Part shown: in pieces, positions 38,228 through 47,007 of the stretch
Numbering within the stretch: the stretch's first letter is position 1
Layout of the letters: each line of letters opens with the position of its first letter
Origin: Alphaproteobacteria bacterium
GTDB lineage: Bacteria > Pseudomonadota > Alphaproteobacteria > Sphingomonadales > Sphingomonadaceae
NCBI GenBank assembly: GCA_030426245.1
Contig: JAUHYZ010000017.1
Location: forward strand, 1 to 47,036
Reading direction: 5' to 3'
DNA length: 47,036 bases
Position numbers and translations under genes: made by a program
The notes under the pieces: model-generated
The model's database searches: none
Told to the model about the DNA's origin: nothing
The model's input: only the letters and a program-made list of their open reading frames with translations

Positions 38228-39502
38228 CTACCGGATAACCTGGCTGTCCTGCGGCGGATCGAGATCGTAATGGGCCCCGCGCGGCATCCGGCTCTTGCGG
38301 GTAAGGTAGTATTGCAGGCCGACCAGTCCGGCGATGAGCCCGGCCAGCATGCCGCTGCCGATGGACCAGCGCGCACCGAATTCGTCGGCGATCCAGCCGA
38401 CGATCGGCGCACCGATCGGCGTGCCGCCGACGGTCACCGCCATGCGGATGGCCATTACGCGTCCACGCATCATCGGATCGGTGGTCAACTGTACCAGGGC
38501 GTTGCCGGTATTCATGAAAGTCATCAGCGAGATGCCGAAGAAGCCCAGGGCTATGCCGAAGGTCCAGAATCCGGGCGCAAGGGCTGCGGCCAGGCTGGAG
38601 AGCGCAAAGCCCCAGGCTCCGGTGAGCTGATATTTGAAGCGCGGTTCCGCGCGGTGAGCTGCGATCACGCCGCCGATGACAGTCCCGATGGCCATCATCG
38701 ATGTCAGCAGGCCGAACCCGTTCGCATCGGTCGCGAATTCCTTCACCGCCATGGCCGCGATCCAGATCCCGAAATTCAGCCCCAACGTGCCGATCGCGAG
38801 CTGCATGATCATCATCACGCGCAGATCGCGGCGGTTCCAGACATATTGCAGCCCCTTCACGATGCCGCCGTGTCCGCGCCCCGCCCTTTCGGACTTCATC
38901 ATTTCGCCCGGGCGAAGGAACAGCAGCGAAATCAGCACTGCCAGGAAGGAAAGGCCATTCGCCATGAAGGCCCAGCCCGTGCCGACCGCCGCGATCAGGA
39001 AGCCGGCAATCGCCGGGCCGATCATGCGCGCGCCGTTGAAGCTGATGGAATTGAGCGCGACGGCGTTGGAAAGCGTCGGCCGGTCGACCAGCTCGCTGAC
39101 GAAGCTTTGCCGCGCCGGCGTGTCGAAAGCCATGACGCATCCGAACAGGCCGCCGAAGATATAGACGTGCCACAATTCGACGATGCCCAGCACCGTCAGC
39201 AGGGCCAGCGCGATGGCAAGAGCCGCCGCGGCCGCCTGCGTGAAGATCAGCAATTTGCGCTGATCCAGGCGATCGACAGCCGTCCCCGTCCAGGGCAGCA
39301 GCAGGAGCTGCGGCGCGAATTGCAGCGCCGTGATGATACCCACTGCCGATGCGCTGTGATCGGTGAGTTGGGTAAGTACGAGCCAGTCTTGCGCAATGCG
39401 CTGGATCCAGCTGCCGATATTGGAGACGGTGGATCCGACCATCCAGAGCCGGAAGTTCCGGCCGGCCATCGAGCGGAATGTGCTGGCCGCCCAGTTCTTC
39501 AC
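38228..39502 (-). CDS. MFS efflux transporter, EntS/MFS_3 type
   Basis: A 424-residue protein with about 12 membrane segments and the MFS_3 (EntS-like) pattern: FRLWMVGSTVSNIGSWIQRIAQDWLVL at the N-terminus and the loop motif DRLDQRK, followed by DTPARQSFVSELV. Members export siderophores, macrolides or other small molecules. The start overlaps the marR stop by 4 bases, so it is translated together with the repressor and is probably induced by that repressor's ligand. Confidence 0.9.
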   Translation of the reverse strand: MKNWAASTFRSMAGRNFRLWMVGSTVSNIGSWIQRIAQDWLVLTQLTDHSASAVGIITALQFAPQLLLLPWTGTAVDRLDQRKLLIFTQAAAAALAIALALLTVLGIVELWHVYIFGGLFGCVMAFDTPARQSFVSELVDRPTLSNAVALNSISFNGARMIGPAIAGFLIAAVGTGWAFMANGLSFLAVLISLLFLRPGEMMKSERAGRGHGGIVKGLQYVWNRRDLRVMMIMQLAIGTLGLNFGIWIAAMAVKEFATDANGFGLLTSMMAIGTVIGGVIAAHRAEPRFKYQLTGAWGFALSSLAAALAPGFWTFGIALGFFGISLMTFMNTGNALVQLTTDPMMRGRVMAIRMAVTVGGTPIGAPIVGWIADEFGARWSIGSGMLAGLIAGLVGLQYYLTRKSRMPRGAHYDLDPPQDSQVIR

Positions 39503-39948
39503 GAATCGACCAGTTTCTGAAGCAGAGCCACTGCATCCTTCAGCCGCGCTTGCTCTTCCCGGTCCAGCTCGCGGCTGATCGTACCGGCCAGCCAGTCCGA
39601 ACGCACGAGCCGGGCCGTGACGAAGCGGTTGCGTGCCGCCTCGGTCAGCGACCAGATCGTCTTGCGGCCATCCGCCGGGTCGGGCTCCCCCACCACGACC
39701 CCGGCAGCCTCCAGCGCACTGATCGTGGAGCCCATGGATTGCGGACGGACGCCTTGCCGGTCCGCCAATTGGGTAACCGTGGCCGGCTCTTTCTCCAGCG
39801 CGATCATCGCCATCATTTGCGAAGGTGTGAAGTCGCCCAGATCCGCCTGTTCGCGCAGCCTTCTTTTCAACTGCCAGATCAGTCTGCGCAATTGCCCGGC
39901 CAACTCGATCAGTTCTGCATCTTGCCGATTGTCACCGGGATCGTTCAT
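39499..39948 (-). CDS. MarR family transcriptional regulator
   Basis: A 149-residue winged-helix repressor. The DNA-binding part is FTPSQMMAMIALEKEPATVTQLADRQGVRPQSMGSTISALEAAG (about 48-91) followed by the wing VGEPDPADGRKTIWSL, which carries the DxRxx MarR signature. It overlaps the MFS gene and has a long perfect palindrome 15 bp upstream of its ATG, so autorepression of marR-MFS and release by a small molecule is the likely scheme. Confidence 0.92.
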   Translation of the reverse strand: MNDPGDNRQDAELIELAGQLRRLIWQLKRRLREQADLGDFTPSQMMAMIALEKEPATVTQLADRQGVRPQSMGSTISALEAAGVVVGEPDPADGRKTIWSLTEAARNRFVTARLVRSDWLAGTISRELDREEQARLKDAVALLQKLVDS

Positions 39949-39962
39949 CCTGTGCGCCTAGC

Positions 39963-39998
39963 AGATATGAAGGAAACTGCAAAGGTTCCTTCATATCT
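39963..39998 (-). promoter_or_regulatory. Palindromic operator of the marR-MFS operon
   Basis: AGATATGAAGGAA (39963-39975), ten bases, TTCCTTCATATCT (39986-39998): a 13-bp perfect inverted repeat just upstream of marR, also facing the plus-strand gene at 40096. The size and position are those of a MarR operator that may also act on the divergent gene. Confidence 0.75.
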
Positions 39999-40095
39999 TC
40001 TGCTTATCAAACTTGCCGGTTGATTATGCGCGCGCCTGCCCCGATGTTGGAAATGAGAAGAGCCCGCGCCGCGGGCGCGTGAGAGGAGATTTCCG

Positions 40096-40401
40096 ATGTC
40101 CGTTGCCGGAAGCTATGAATGCCTGACCAAGACGCCGATGGGCGATCAGACGAGCACCTTCACGGTCATACCCAGCGACGACGGAACCACTTTCACCGGC
40201 AGCAATACGGGCCCAATGGGATCGCTGGACGTCAAGGAAGGCAAGATCGACGGCAATACGCTGACCTGGAAAATGGAAATGATCGTGCCCATGCCGCTCA
40301 CGCTCGATTGCACCGCCACGATCGAGGGCGACAATCTGACCGGGACCGTCAATGCCGGGGCCTTCGGCGACATGGCGATGACAGGCGTCCGCGCCCAATA
40401 G
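40096..40401 (+). CDS. Conserved small hypothetical protein
   Basis: A 101-residue protein, opening MSVAGSYECLTKTPMGDQTS and ending GDMAMTGVRAQ. It is beta-rich, glycine- and threonine-rich, with repeated hairpin-like stretches (TFTGSNTGPMGSLDV, GKIDGNTLTWKM, ATIEGDNLTGTV). No signal peptide or membrane segment. Similar sequences occur in sphingomonads as small proteins or as appended domains of oxidoreductases; the function is unknown. GAGGAGA lies 8 bases before the ATG. It is divergent from marR and may share its operator. Confidence 0.75.
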   Translation: MSVAGSYECLTKTPMGDQTSTFTVIPSDDGTTFTGSNTGPMGSLDVKEGKIDGNTLTWKMEMIVPMPLTLDCTATIEGDNLTGTVNAGAFGDMAMTGVRAQ

Positions 40402-40404
40402 CCC

Positions 40405-40417
40405 GCCCCTGCGGGGC
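40405..40417. terminator. Short GC hairpin between convergent genes
   Basis: GCCCC, TGC, GGGGC between the small hypothetical gene and trmL. No T tract; a bidirectional terminator role is suggested only by position. Confidence 0.35.
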
Positions 40418-40876
40418 CTAGAACTTCCCCCGCGATGCCTGATAGGCAGCGGCGGCAACGGTATTCGCAAGATTGAGCGAACGGATCTTTTCCGAACGCA
40501 TCGGCAGGTGAAACTGGCGCCCGGGATATGCGCGCCAGATCGCCTCCGGGATGCCCTTGGTCTCCTGCCCGAAAACGAGGATCGCGTCCTCCGGATACTC
40601 CGCATCGTAGAACGAGCTTGATCCGTATTCCTCGAACAGGAACAGCTGGTCCGCGCGCGGCTGCCGCTCGGCCACGAACGCATCCCAGCTCGCAAACTCG
40701 GTCAGCTGCACATGCGGCCAGTAATCGAGGCCGGAGCGCTTCACCCGCGCGTCTGAAATCACGAAGCCCAGCGGATGGATCAGCACCAGCTCTGCGCCCA
40801 GCGCGACGCAGGTGCGCCCGACGGCCCCGGTGTTTCCAGGAATCTCGGGCTGGACCAGAACGATGCTCAGCGGCAT
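40418..40876 (-). CDS. trmL: tRNA (cytidine(34)-2'-O)-methyltransferase TrmL
   Basis: A 152-residue SPOUT-class methyltransferase that methylates the wobble ribose of certain tRNA-Leu. Signatures: VLVQPEIPGNTGAVGRTCVALGAEL at the N-terminus, LVFGQETKGIP, and the knotted C-terminus MRSEKIRSLNLANTVAAAAYQ. The ATG at 40876 gives the usual N-terminus; a GTG three codons upstream is possible. It is 49 bp after gatB in the same direction. Confidence 0.94.
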   Translation of the reverse strand: MPLSIVLVQPEIPGNTGAVGRTCVALGAELVLIHPLGFVISDARVKRSGLDYWPHVQLTEFASWDAFVAERQPRADQLFLFEEYGSSSFYDAEYPEDAILVFGQETKGIPEAIWRAYPGRQFHLPMRSEKIRSLNLANTVAAAAYQASRGKF

Positions 40877-40925
40877 CGCTTGCACGCCTTGGCCTTGCTC
40901 ACCTGTGGGCTCATCTCGGGCCCGC

Positions 40926-42419
40926 TCAGCCCAGCTTGTCTTTCAGAAGCTGGTTGACCACCTGGGGATTGGCCTTGCCCTGCATCGCCTTCATCGTCTG
41001 CCCGACGAAGAAGCCGAACAGCTTGTCCTTGCCGCCGCGATATTCATCGACCTTGTCCTGATTGGCCGCGAGCACCCCGTCGATCGCTTCCTCGATCGCG
41101 CCGGTATCGCTTTCCTGCTTCAGCCCCTCGGTCTCGGCAATTTCATCCGGAGCGCGCCCGGTCTTGAGCACGATCTCATAGATTTCCTTGGCCTGGCCGC
41201 CGCTGATCGTGCCGGCGCTCTGCATCTCCAGGATCGCGGCATTGGCGGCCGGCGTATTATGCGCCAGGTCGGCCTCCGCGCCGAGTGCGTTGATGATGCC
41301 GGGGGCCACGGATAGCGACCAGTTCGCCACCTGCGTTGCGACCTCGGCTTCGGGCTTGCCGAGGCGCTTGGCCGTTTCGGCCAAGAGCGCTTCGAAGCGC
41401 GCAGCCATCTCCACTTCGGCCGTCAGAACCGTGGCGTTATAGGCGGAGAGGCCCAATGCGTTCTCATAGCGGTTGCGCTTGGCATCCGGCAGTTCCGGCA
41501 GGCTGGCGCGGCAATCGTCCAGAAACGCATCGTCCAGTTCCAGCGGCAGCAGATCCGGATCGGGGAAATAGCGATAGTCATGCGCATCTTCTTTGCTGCG
41601 CATGCTGCGTGTCGTCCCGCTATCGGGATCGAACAGCCGGGTTTCCTGCACCACCTTCTCGCCCGCCTCGATCAGGTCGACCTGGCGGTTCGCCTCATAT
41701 TCGATGGTCTGCATCACGAAGCGCACGGAATTGACGTTCTTCGTTTCGGTCCGCGTACCGAATTCCTCGCCCGGCTTGCGCACAGAGACATTCACGTCCG
41801 CCCGCATGGAGCCTTCTTCCATGTTGCCGTCACACGAACCGACATAGCGCAGAATGGTGCGCAGCTTGCGCACATAGGCACCTGCCTCGGCCGGAGACCG
41901 CATATCGGGCCGGCTGACGATTTCCATCAGCGCGACGCCGCAGCGATTGAGATCGACATAGGACATGCTCGGATGCTGATCATGCATCAGCTTGCCCGCA
42001 TCCTGCTCCACATGGATGCGCTCGATCCCGATCGTCTTGGTATTGTCCGGATCCTTGTCGTCCAGCTGGATCTCCAGATGCCCTTCGCCGACCAGCGGAT
42101 GATAGAGCTGGCTGATCTGGTAGCCCTGCGGCAAGTCCGCATAGAAGTAGTTCTTGCGGTCGAAGCGGGACCATTTGTTGATCTGCGCGTCGATCGCCAT
42201 ACCGGTGCGCACTGCCTGGCGGATGCATTCCCGGTTGGGCACGGGCAACATGCCGGGCATGGCCGCATCGACCAGGCTGACCTGCGCATTGGGTTCCGCC
42301 CCGAACGCGGTCGAAGCGCCGGAGAACAGTTTGGCGTTGCTTGTCACCTGCGCATGGACTTCCAGGCCGATCACGACCTCCCATTCGCCGGTTGCGCCCT
42401 GAATACGATATTCGCTCAT
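40926..42419 (-). CDS. gatB: Aspartyl/glutamyl-tRNA amidotransferase subunit B
   Basis: A 497-residue GatB, which activates mischarged Glu-tRNA-Gln or Asp-tRNA-Asn for amidation. Signatures: [11 protein letters not shown] near residue 13, [20 protein letters not shown], and [15 protein letters not shown]; the C-terminal helical and YqeY-like domain ([11 protein letters not shown] to LLKDKLG) binds the tRNA. I chose the ATG at 42419. It is separated from gatCA by an UPF0114 gene and a sulfotransferase-like gene, all on the minus strand. Confidence 0.96.
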   Translation of the reverse strand: MSEYRIQGATGEWEVVIGLEVHAQVTSNAKLFSGASTAFGAEPNAQVSLVDAAMPGMLPVPNRECIRQAVRTGMAIDAQINKWSRFDRKNYFYADLPQGYQISQLYHPLVGEGHLEIQLDDKDPDNTKTIGIERIHVEQDAGKLMHDQHPSMSYVDLNRCGVALMEIVSRPDMRSPAEAGAYVRKLRTILRYVGSCDGNMEEGSMRADVNVSVRKPGEEFGTRTETKNVNSVRFVMQTIEYEANRQVDLIEAGEKVVQETRLFDPDSGTTRSMRSKEDAHDYRYFPDPDLLPLELDDAFLDDCRASLPELPDAKRNRYENALGLSAYNATVLTAEVEMAARFEALLAETAKRLGKPEAEVATQVANWSLSVAPGIINALGAEADLAHNTPAANAAILEMQSAGTISGGQAKEIYEIVLKTGRAPDEIAETEGLKQESDTGAIEEAIDGVLAANQDKVDEYRGGKDKLFGFFVGQTMKAMQGKANPQVVNQLLKDKLG

Positions 42420-42420
42420 A

Positions 42421-42966
42421 TCAATGCTTCTGCTGTGCCATGCGGTCGACCCAGGCAATGCCGATGGCCGACGCGATAAATGCCATATGGATGATCGTCT
42501 GCCACATCACGCCTTCGCTGGTAACCCTTCCCGTGGGAGTGCCCAGTGCGCCCGCCTCGATAAAGGTGCGCAGCAGATGGATCGAAGAAATGCCGATGAT
42601 CGCCATCGCCAGCTTGATCTTCAGCACGCCCGAATTGACGTGGCTCAGCCATTCGGGATTGTCGGGATGCCGCTCCAGCCGCAGCCGCGAAACGAAGGTC
42701 TCGTACCCGCCGACGATCACCATCACCAAGAGGTTGGAGATCATCACCACGTCGATCAGGCCGAGCACGACCAGCATGATCTGTTGTTCCGTAAAATCGA
42801 AGGAATGGACGACGAGATGCGTCAGCTCCTTCAGGAACAGCACCACATAAACGCACTGCGCCACGATCAGTCCGACATAGAGCGGCAATTGCAGCCAGCG
42901 CGAGCTGAAGATGATCAGCGGCAGCGGTCTCAGCCGCAGAGGTGTCTCGATCGGTTCGGAAGCCAT
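42421..42966 (-). CDS. UPF0114 (YqhA) family membrane protein
   Basis: A 181-residue inner-membrane protein with four hydrophobic segments. The UPF0114 signature [17 protein letters not shown] is near residue 22, and [20 protein letters not shown] near 73. The function is unknown, although relatives are linked to ion or pH homeostasis. Start ATG 42966; a GTG at 42993 would add nine residues. Its TGA lies one base before the gatB ATG, so gatB may be translated by coupling. Confidence 0.88.
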   Translation of the reverse strand: MASEPIETPLRLRPLPLIIFSSRWLQLPLYVGLIVAQCVYVVLFLKELTHLVVHSFDFTEQQIMLVVLGLIDVVMISNLLVMVIVGGYETFVSRLRLERHPDNPEWLSHVNSGVLKIKLAMAIIGISSIHLLRTFIEAGALGTPTGRVTSEGVMWQTIIHMAFIASAIGIAWVDRMAQQKH

Positions 42967-43114
42967 ACCAGTCAACAATTCTCTGACAAACACTACTGAT
43001 GTCGAGGCCAGACGCGGCCTCCGCTCCGCCCTGAAGGTGCCGGTCGCTTATTGTCAAACTGTTTTCAGGTCTTGCTGCCCTAGCGAGTTTCGCGATCGCC
43101 GATTGCCGGTCGGC

Positions 43115-44146
43115 TTAGGCTGCAAACACCATGGCGGCTGCGATAGCGGACTGCATCGAGCCTGAGTGCCGCGCAGCCCACGACCATTTTTTCTGCTTGG
43201 CCGCAGCCCGGCCAGAGGCCGAGAAATATTGATCGACCAGCGCTTCGACTCGCTTTTCGGTGTTGGCGTAATCGACGCCATGCACGGTTTCATTCGGCGT
43301 GGCTTTCAGCCCCGAAATCGAGATACCGTAATCTTCTTCCAGCCTTTCCAGCTTCGCCTTGTCTTTCGCAAGTTCGCTCAGCGAGAAAGCAAACGTCTTG
43401 GAGCCCGAATTACTGAGATAGCTCGTAAGCCAGGAAAGATAGAACAGGCCGTAGACCGTGTCCAAGGGCAGCCGTGCAACGAAGAGACGGCCCAGACGCA
43501 GGAAAGTGATGCTCGACCTGGCAGGCACCTGCCGAAAGATCAGCCGGGCAGGCTTCGTCCGCCAAGGCGACGCAAGCCTGTCGACGATCGGCGCCAAGGG
43601 TTTCGAGAGAAGCAGTTGCGCCATCGTGGCGGGCACGAAATAGAAATTGCCTTTCCCCCAGCCATAGGAACGGAACTGCTCACGCGGATCGCGCCACAGA
43701 TAGATGTGCTGTCCTTCGAACGCACTGTCCCATGACTTATGCTGGATGCCTGACCGGCAGAAGCCGAAGAACGGAATCTGGTCATTTGCCTCTGCCACGC
43801 GGGCAGCGGCCAGCAGATATTCGACCGTGTCTTCGCTGGCATCGTTGTAAACGTCGTGAAACGACGAGGCAGGATCGAAAAACTCGCTGATCGGGCGCCC
43901 GGTCAGTTCGTCTTTGTCCTGAAATGCCGAAATAAGCGGGTCCTTGAACTGCGGATGGCGCATCTTCTCGCGAAGCTGCGTCCTTTCCTGCCCGGTCATC
44001 GAGATGGTCGAGGCTTTCAGAATCACCTCATGACAAGGCTCGTAATAGAGCTTGTATCGCGGCGATTCATGAAATTGCTTCGCCAGATATGTGCTTCCCG
44101 TCCGCCACATGGAATTTGCGACGACGGCCTTGTGAGCCTGTTGCAT
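43115..44146 (-). CDS. Sulfotransferase-like protein
   Basis: A 343-residue protein with the PAPS sulfotransferase pattern: the 5'-phosphosulfate loop is NSMWRTGSTYLAKQF (about 11-25) and the 3'-phosphate motif is LWRDPREQFRSYGW (about 151-164). The remainder is poorly conserved; it may modify a glycolipid, exopolysaccharide or small molecule. Start ATG 44146, before the P-loop at the typical distance; a TTG at 44215 is less likely. It sits between gatA and the UPF0114 gene, an accessory gene between amidotransferase subunits. Confidence 0.7.
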   Translation of the reverse strand: MQQAHKAVVANSMWRTGSTYLAKQFHESPRYKLYYEPCHEVILKASTISMTGQERTQLREKMRHPQFKDPLISAFQDKDELTGRPISEFFDPASSFHDVYNDASEDTVEYLLAAARVAEANDQIPFFGFCRSGIQHKSWDSAFEGQHIYLWRDPREQFRSYGWGKGNFYFVPATMAQLLLSKPLAPIVDRLASPWRTKPARLIFRQVPARSSITFLRLGRLFVARLPLDTVYGLFYLSWLTSYLSNSGSKTFAFSLSELAKDKAKLERLEEDYGISISGLKATPNETVHGVDYANTEKRVEALVDQYFSASGRAAAKQKKWSWAARHSGSMQSAIAAAMVFAA

Positions 44147-44217
44147 ATTGCGCCCGCCTCGGCTGTTTGCCCGTAGGTGTTGCGGGGAGACTAGCGAAGG
44201 GGACGCATTACTCAAGC

Positions 44218-44235
44218 CAGGCTGTTGCCAGCCTG
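44218..44235. repeat. Hairpin between gatA and the sulfotransferase gene
   Basis: CAGGCTG, TTGC, CAGCCTG: a 7-bp perfect stem 38 bp after the gatA stop. No T tract follows on the minus strand, so it is at best a weak terminator. Confidence 0.45.
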
Positions 44236-44272
44236 TCCCGAAATTGGACTAGCATTCAAAGCCTTGGAAAGC

Positions 44273-45769
44273 TTACCACCATTTGTCTGGCTTGGCCGTG
44301 AAACCGGCGCGCTGTTCCAGCGCAAGGCCCGCATTGAGCACGCCCTGCTCGTCAAACGCGTTGCCGATCAGCTGCAGGCCCATGGGGAGCCCATCGCCAT
44401 TGAGACCGGCGGGCACGGACATGGCAGGCAGCCCGGCCAGGCTCGCCGGGACCGAGAACACGTCGTTCAGATACATGGCCAGCGGATCGTCCACCTTGTC
44501 GCCCAGCGGAAAGCTGGCTGTCGGGGTGGTCGGCGCCAGGATCACATCGCATTCGGTGAAGGCATTCTTGAAATCGTGGCTGATCAGCGTGCGGACCTTC
44601 TGCGCCTGCGTGTAATAGGCATCGTAGAAGCCGGCGGAAAGCACATAGGTGCCGATCAGGATGCGGCGTTTGACCTCGTCCCCGAAGCCTTCTGCGCGCG
44701 TCGCCGCATACATGTCCTGCAAACCGGCCCCATCGGGCAGATCGCGCAGGCCGTAGCGTACGCCGTCATAACGCGCGAGGTTGGACGAAGCCTCCGCCGG
44801 GGCGATGATGTAATAGGCAGGCAGCGCATATTTGGTGTGCGGCAGGCTGATCTCAACGATTTCCGCCCCGGCATCCTTGATCCAGGCGATGCCGTCTTCC
44901 CAGCACTTCACGACATCCTGATCCATGCCGTCCATGCGATATTCGCGCGGAATGCCCACGCGCTTGCCCTTCATGTCCGCATTCAGCCCCGCTTCCCATT
45001 CGGGAACCGGCATATCCAGGCTGGTCGCATCCTTGGGATCGAACCCGGCCATCGCTTCCAGCATGATTGCACAGTCGCGCACGTCTTGCGCCATCGGTCC
45101 CGCCTGATCGAGCGAACTGGCGAACGCCACCACGCCCCAGCGCGAACAGCGGCCATAAGTCGGCTTGATGCCGGTGATACCGGTGAACGCCGCGGGCTGA
45201 CGGATCGATCCCCCCGTATCCGTGCCGGTCGCCGCAGGAGCGAGCCGCGCCGCGACTGCCGCGCTGGAGCCGCCCGAACTTCCGCCCGGCGCCAGAGCCG
45301 CATTGCCGCCATCGTTCCGCCGCCACGGCGAAATCACATTGCCGAAATGGGAAGTCTCGTTGGAAGAGCCCATCGCGAACTGGTCGAGATTAAGCTTGCC
45401 GAGCATGCCGGCGCCGGCCTTCCACAGATTGGCGGAAACCGTGCTTTCATATTCGGGCTTGAACCCTTCCAGAATATGCGAAGCGGCGGTGGTCTGCACG
45501 CCGCGTGTAGCGAACAGATCCTTCATCCCGATCGGCACGCCCGCCATCTTGCCCAGCGGCTTGCCCGCGGCGCGGTCCGCATCGACGGCATCGGCCGCTT
45601 CCAGCGCCTTTTCCGGCGTAGTGACGATGAAGGCATTGAGTTCGCTGGCAGCCGCGACATTGGCGTTGAACGCTTCGGCCACTTCGCGCGCGGAAAAATC
45701 GCCGCCCGCGACGCCTTCGCGGATCGCCGCGACGCCCAGCTCGGTCAGCGTGTTGGCGTCCTTTGCCAT
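44273..45769 (-). CDS. gatA: Aspartyl/glutamyl-tRNA amidotransferase subunit A
   Basis: A 498-residue amidase-signature enzyme that releases ammonia from glutamine for the GatCAB complex. The Ser-cisSer-Lys triad is visible: Lys in [14 protein letters not shown] and the serines in [13 protein letters not shown] and [13 protein letters not shown]. Its ATG overlaps the gatC stop by one base (TAATG), so gatC and gatA are coupled. Confidence 0.97.
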   Translation of the reverse strand: MAKDANTLTELGVAAIREGVAGGDFSAREVAEAFNANVAAASELNAFIVTTPEKALEAADAVDADRAAGKPLGKMAGVPIGMKDLFATRGVQTTAASHILEGFKPEYESTVSANLWKAGAGMLGKLNLDQFAMGSSNETSHFGNVISPWRRNDGGNAALAPGGSSGGSSAAVAARLAPAATGTDTGGSIRQPAAFTGITGIKPTYGRCSRWGVVAFASSLDQAGPMAQDVRDCAIMLEAMAGFDPKDATSLDMPVPEWEAGLNADMKGKRVGIPREYRMDGMDQDVVKCWEDGIAWIKDAGAEIVEISLPHTKYALPAYYIIAPAEASSNLARYDGVRYGLRDLPDGAGLQDMYAATRAEGFGDEVKRRILIGTYVLSAGFYDAYYTQAQKVRTLISHDFKNAFTECDVILAPTTPTASFPLGDKVDDPLAMYLNDVFSVPASLAGLPAMSVPAGLNGDGLPMGLQLIGNAFDEQGVLNAGLALEQRAGFTAKPDKWW

Positions 45770-46071
45770 TATTCGATCACCTTCGGCACACCGAAGAAGC
45801 CGTGTTCGGCCGCCGGCGCATTGGAGAGAATCTGGTCGCGCTTCCCGCCTGCGGTCAGCGGATCGGCATCCACGACATCATCGCGCAAACGCAGCGTGTT
45901 GGGGATCACGGCAGTCATGGGTTCGACGCCGGTCACATCGACTTCGCCCAACTGTTCCACCCAGGTGAGGATATTGTTCAGCTCGGGCGCCATCCGGTCG
46001 AGCTCCTCATCGCTCATCCTGATGCGCGCCAGCGAGGCGATCTTGGCGACAGTGGCCTTATCAACGGACAT
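45769..46071 (-). CDS. gatC: Aspartyl/glutamyl-tRNA amidotransferase subunit C
   Basis: A 100-residue GatC that wraps GatA and GatB. Signatures: [28 protein letters not shown] and the C-terminal [19 protein letters not shown]. The family N-terminus MSVDKATV fixes the start at the ATG at 46071. This ATG has no good ribosome site of its own: the GGAAGGG motif upstream belongs to a second, out-of-frame ATG at 46087 made by a partial duplication of the start sequence. Confidence 0.94.
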   Translation of the reverse strand: MSVDKATVAKIASLARIRMSDEELDRMAPELNNILTWVEQLGEVDVTGVEPMTAVIPNTLRLRDDVVDADPLTAGGKRDQILSNAPAAEHGFFGVPKVIE

Positions 46072-46087
46072 AGGCGTCAACGGACAT
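46061..46087 (-). other. 8-codon minigene overlapping the gatC start
   Basis: ATG at 46087 opens MSVDAYVR and ends at a TGA (46063-46061) inside gatC codons 3-4, in another frame. The 11-base element ATGTCCGTTGA occurs twice, 16 bp apart (46087-46077 and 46071-46061), so the minigene looks like a duplication of the gatC start. The only clear ribosome site (GGAAGGG) precedes the first copy. Confidence 0.6.
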
Positions 46088-46171
46088 GGCGGCCCGGTTC
46101 CCTTCCAGAAATCAAAACGATTGGCCGCGCGCTAGCAGCCGGAGGATGGCCCTTCAAGCAGTGCGATGGCC

Positions 46172-46705
46172 CTATTGCGCAGGCGGCGGCACCTGCCCGC
46201 CCTGTTGCTGCTGCAGCATCTGCATCATCTGCTGTTGCTGCATCATCTGCATCACTTCCGCTTCGGTATGATGTTCGAGCAGATCGACCTCGAAAGTGAG
46301 ATCCGAATTCGGCGGGATTGGCCCGCCGCCCTGTTCGCCATAGGCCTGATCGGACGGTATGTTGATCCGGTAGGATCCACCTACCTGCATCGCCTGCAGC
46401 GCGGTGGAAAAGCCCGGCACCACGCGGTTGACCTGCATCGGCGCGGCCTCCCCCTGATCGAACACGGTGCCGTCGGGCAGCGAACCGATATAGTTCACCA
46501 GCACATAGTCGGCCGGGCCCGGATTGAGCCCCTTGCCTTCCTCCAGCGTCACCATAGTCACCCCGTCCGCCAGCCTTTGTACATTCGGCGCTGCGGCCCA
46601 GGCGACGGCTGCACCGACAAGCAACAGCGCGACCACACCCAGCCAGAGCTTGGTGAGCGATCCCTTGCGGATCGGCTGTAGGGGAACACGGGTAACTTCG
46701 GCCAT
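46172..46705 (-). CDS. FKBP-type peptidyl-prolyl isomerase, membrane-anchored
   Basis: A 177-residue protein with one N-terminal membrane helix (about 20-40, LWLGVVALLLVGAAVAWAA) and a periplasmic FKBP domain (about 58-145) with DYVLVNYIGSLPDGTVFD, VVPGFSTALQAM and IPSDQAYGEQGGGPIPPNSDLTFEVDLL. It is a prolyl isomerase for exported proteins. The C-terminal tail is almost only Met and Gln (MQMMQQQQMMQMLQQQQ) before GGQVPPPAQ. Start ATG 46705 preceded by AGGA. It lies between rpsU, from which a terminator separates it, and gatC. Confidence 0.93.
   Translation of the reverse strand: MAEVTRVPLQPIRKGSLTKLWLGVVALLLVGAAVAWAAAPNVQRLADGVTMVTLEEGKGLNPGPADYVLVNYIGSLPDGTVFDQGEAAPMQVNRVVPGFSTALQAMQVGGSYRINIPSDQAYGEQGGGPIPPNSDLTFEVDLLEHHTEAEVMQMMQQQQMMQMLQQQQGGQVPPPAQ
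46199..46260. repeat. Met/Gln low-complexity repeat in the FKBP gene
   Basis: Short CTGCTGCAG / CATCATCTG units repeat here and encode the Met/Gln tail of the FKBP protein. Such runs are prone to slippage length changes. Confidence 0.7.
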
Positions 46706-46719
46706 GACAGATCCTGAAA

Positions 46720-46749
46720 TGCAAAAGGGCGCGGATTGCGCCGCGCCCT
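46720..46749 (-). terminator. Rho-independent terminator of rpsU
   Basis: On the minus strand AGGGCGCGG, six bases, CCGCGCCCT is followed by TTTTGC: a 9-bp perfect stem and a short T tract about 50 bp after the rpsU stop. It suggests that the FKBP gene has its own promoter or lives on read-through. Confidence 0.8.
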
Positions 46750-46800
46750 GATGGCTCAACTATGCTGCGTGTTCAAGCGCTCTCGCGCAGAACCGGCGTC

Positions 46801-47007
46801 TTACTTGATGCCGTCGCGCTCCATCCGCTTGCGCTCCAGCTTGCGGGCGCGGCGGACGGCAGCGGCCTTTTCACGGGCACGCTTCTCGCTCGGCTTCTCA
46901 TAATGACGGCGCAGCTTCATTTCGCGATAGACGCCTTCGCGCTGCAGCTTCTTCTTGAGCGCGCGGAGGGCCTGGTCGACATTGTTATCGCGAACCATAA
47001 TCTGCAT
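46801..47007 (-). CDS. rpsU: 30S ribosomal protein S21
   Basis: A 68-residue S21 with the alphaproteobacterial sequence: [38 protein letters not shown], and a basic, arginine/lysine-rich C-terminal helix. It belongs to the small ribosomal subunit platform near the anti-Shine-Dalgarno end of 16S rRNA. The ATG at 47007 matches the family N-terminus; the open frame extends four codons further upstream. Its promoter is outside the window. Confidence 0.97.
   Translation of the reverse strand: MQIMVRDNNVDQALRALKKKLQREGVYREMKLRRHYEKPSEKRAREKAAAVRRARKLERKRMERDGIK

Noticed and set aside
38001-39536. 511-codon minus-strand frame overlapping the MFS gene in another frame and extending into the gap towards clpB
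   Set aside because: The MFS frame has all membrane segments and coupling to marR; the alternative is arginine-rich without motifs.
44225-46135. 636-codon plus-strand frame opposite gatA and gatC
   Set aside because: Antisense shadow of two certain genes; no domain seen.
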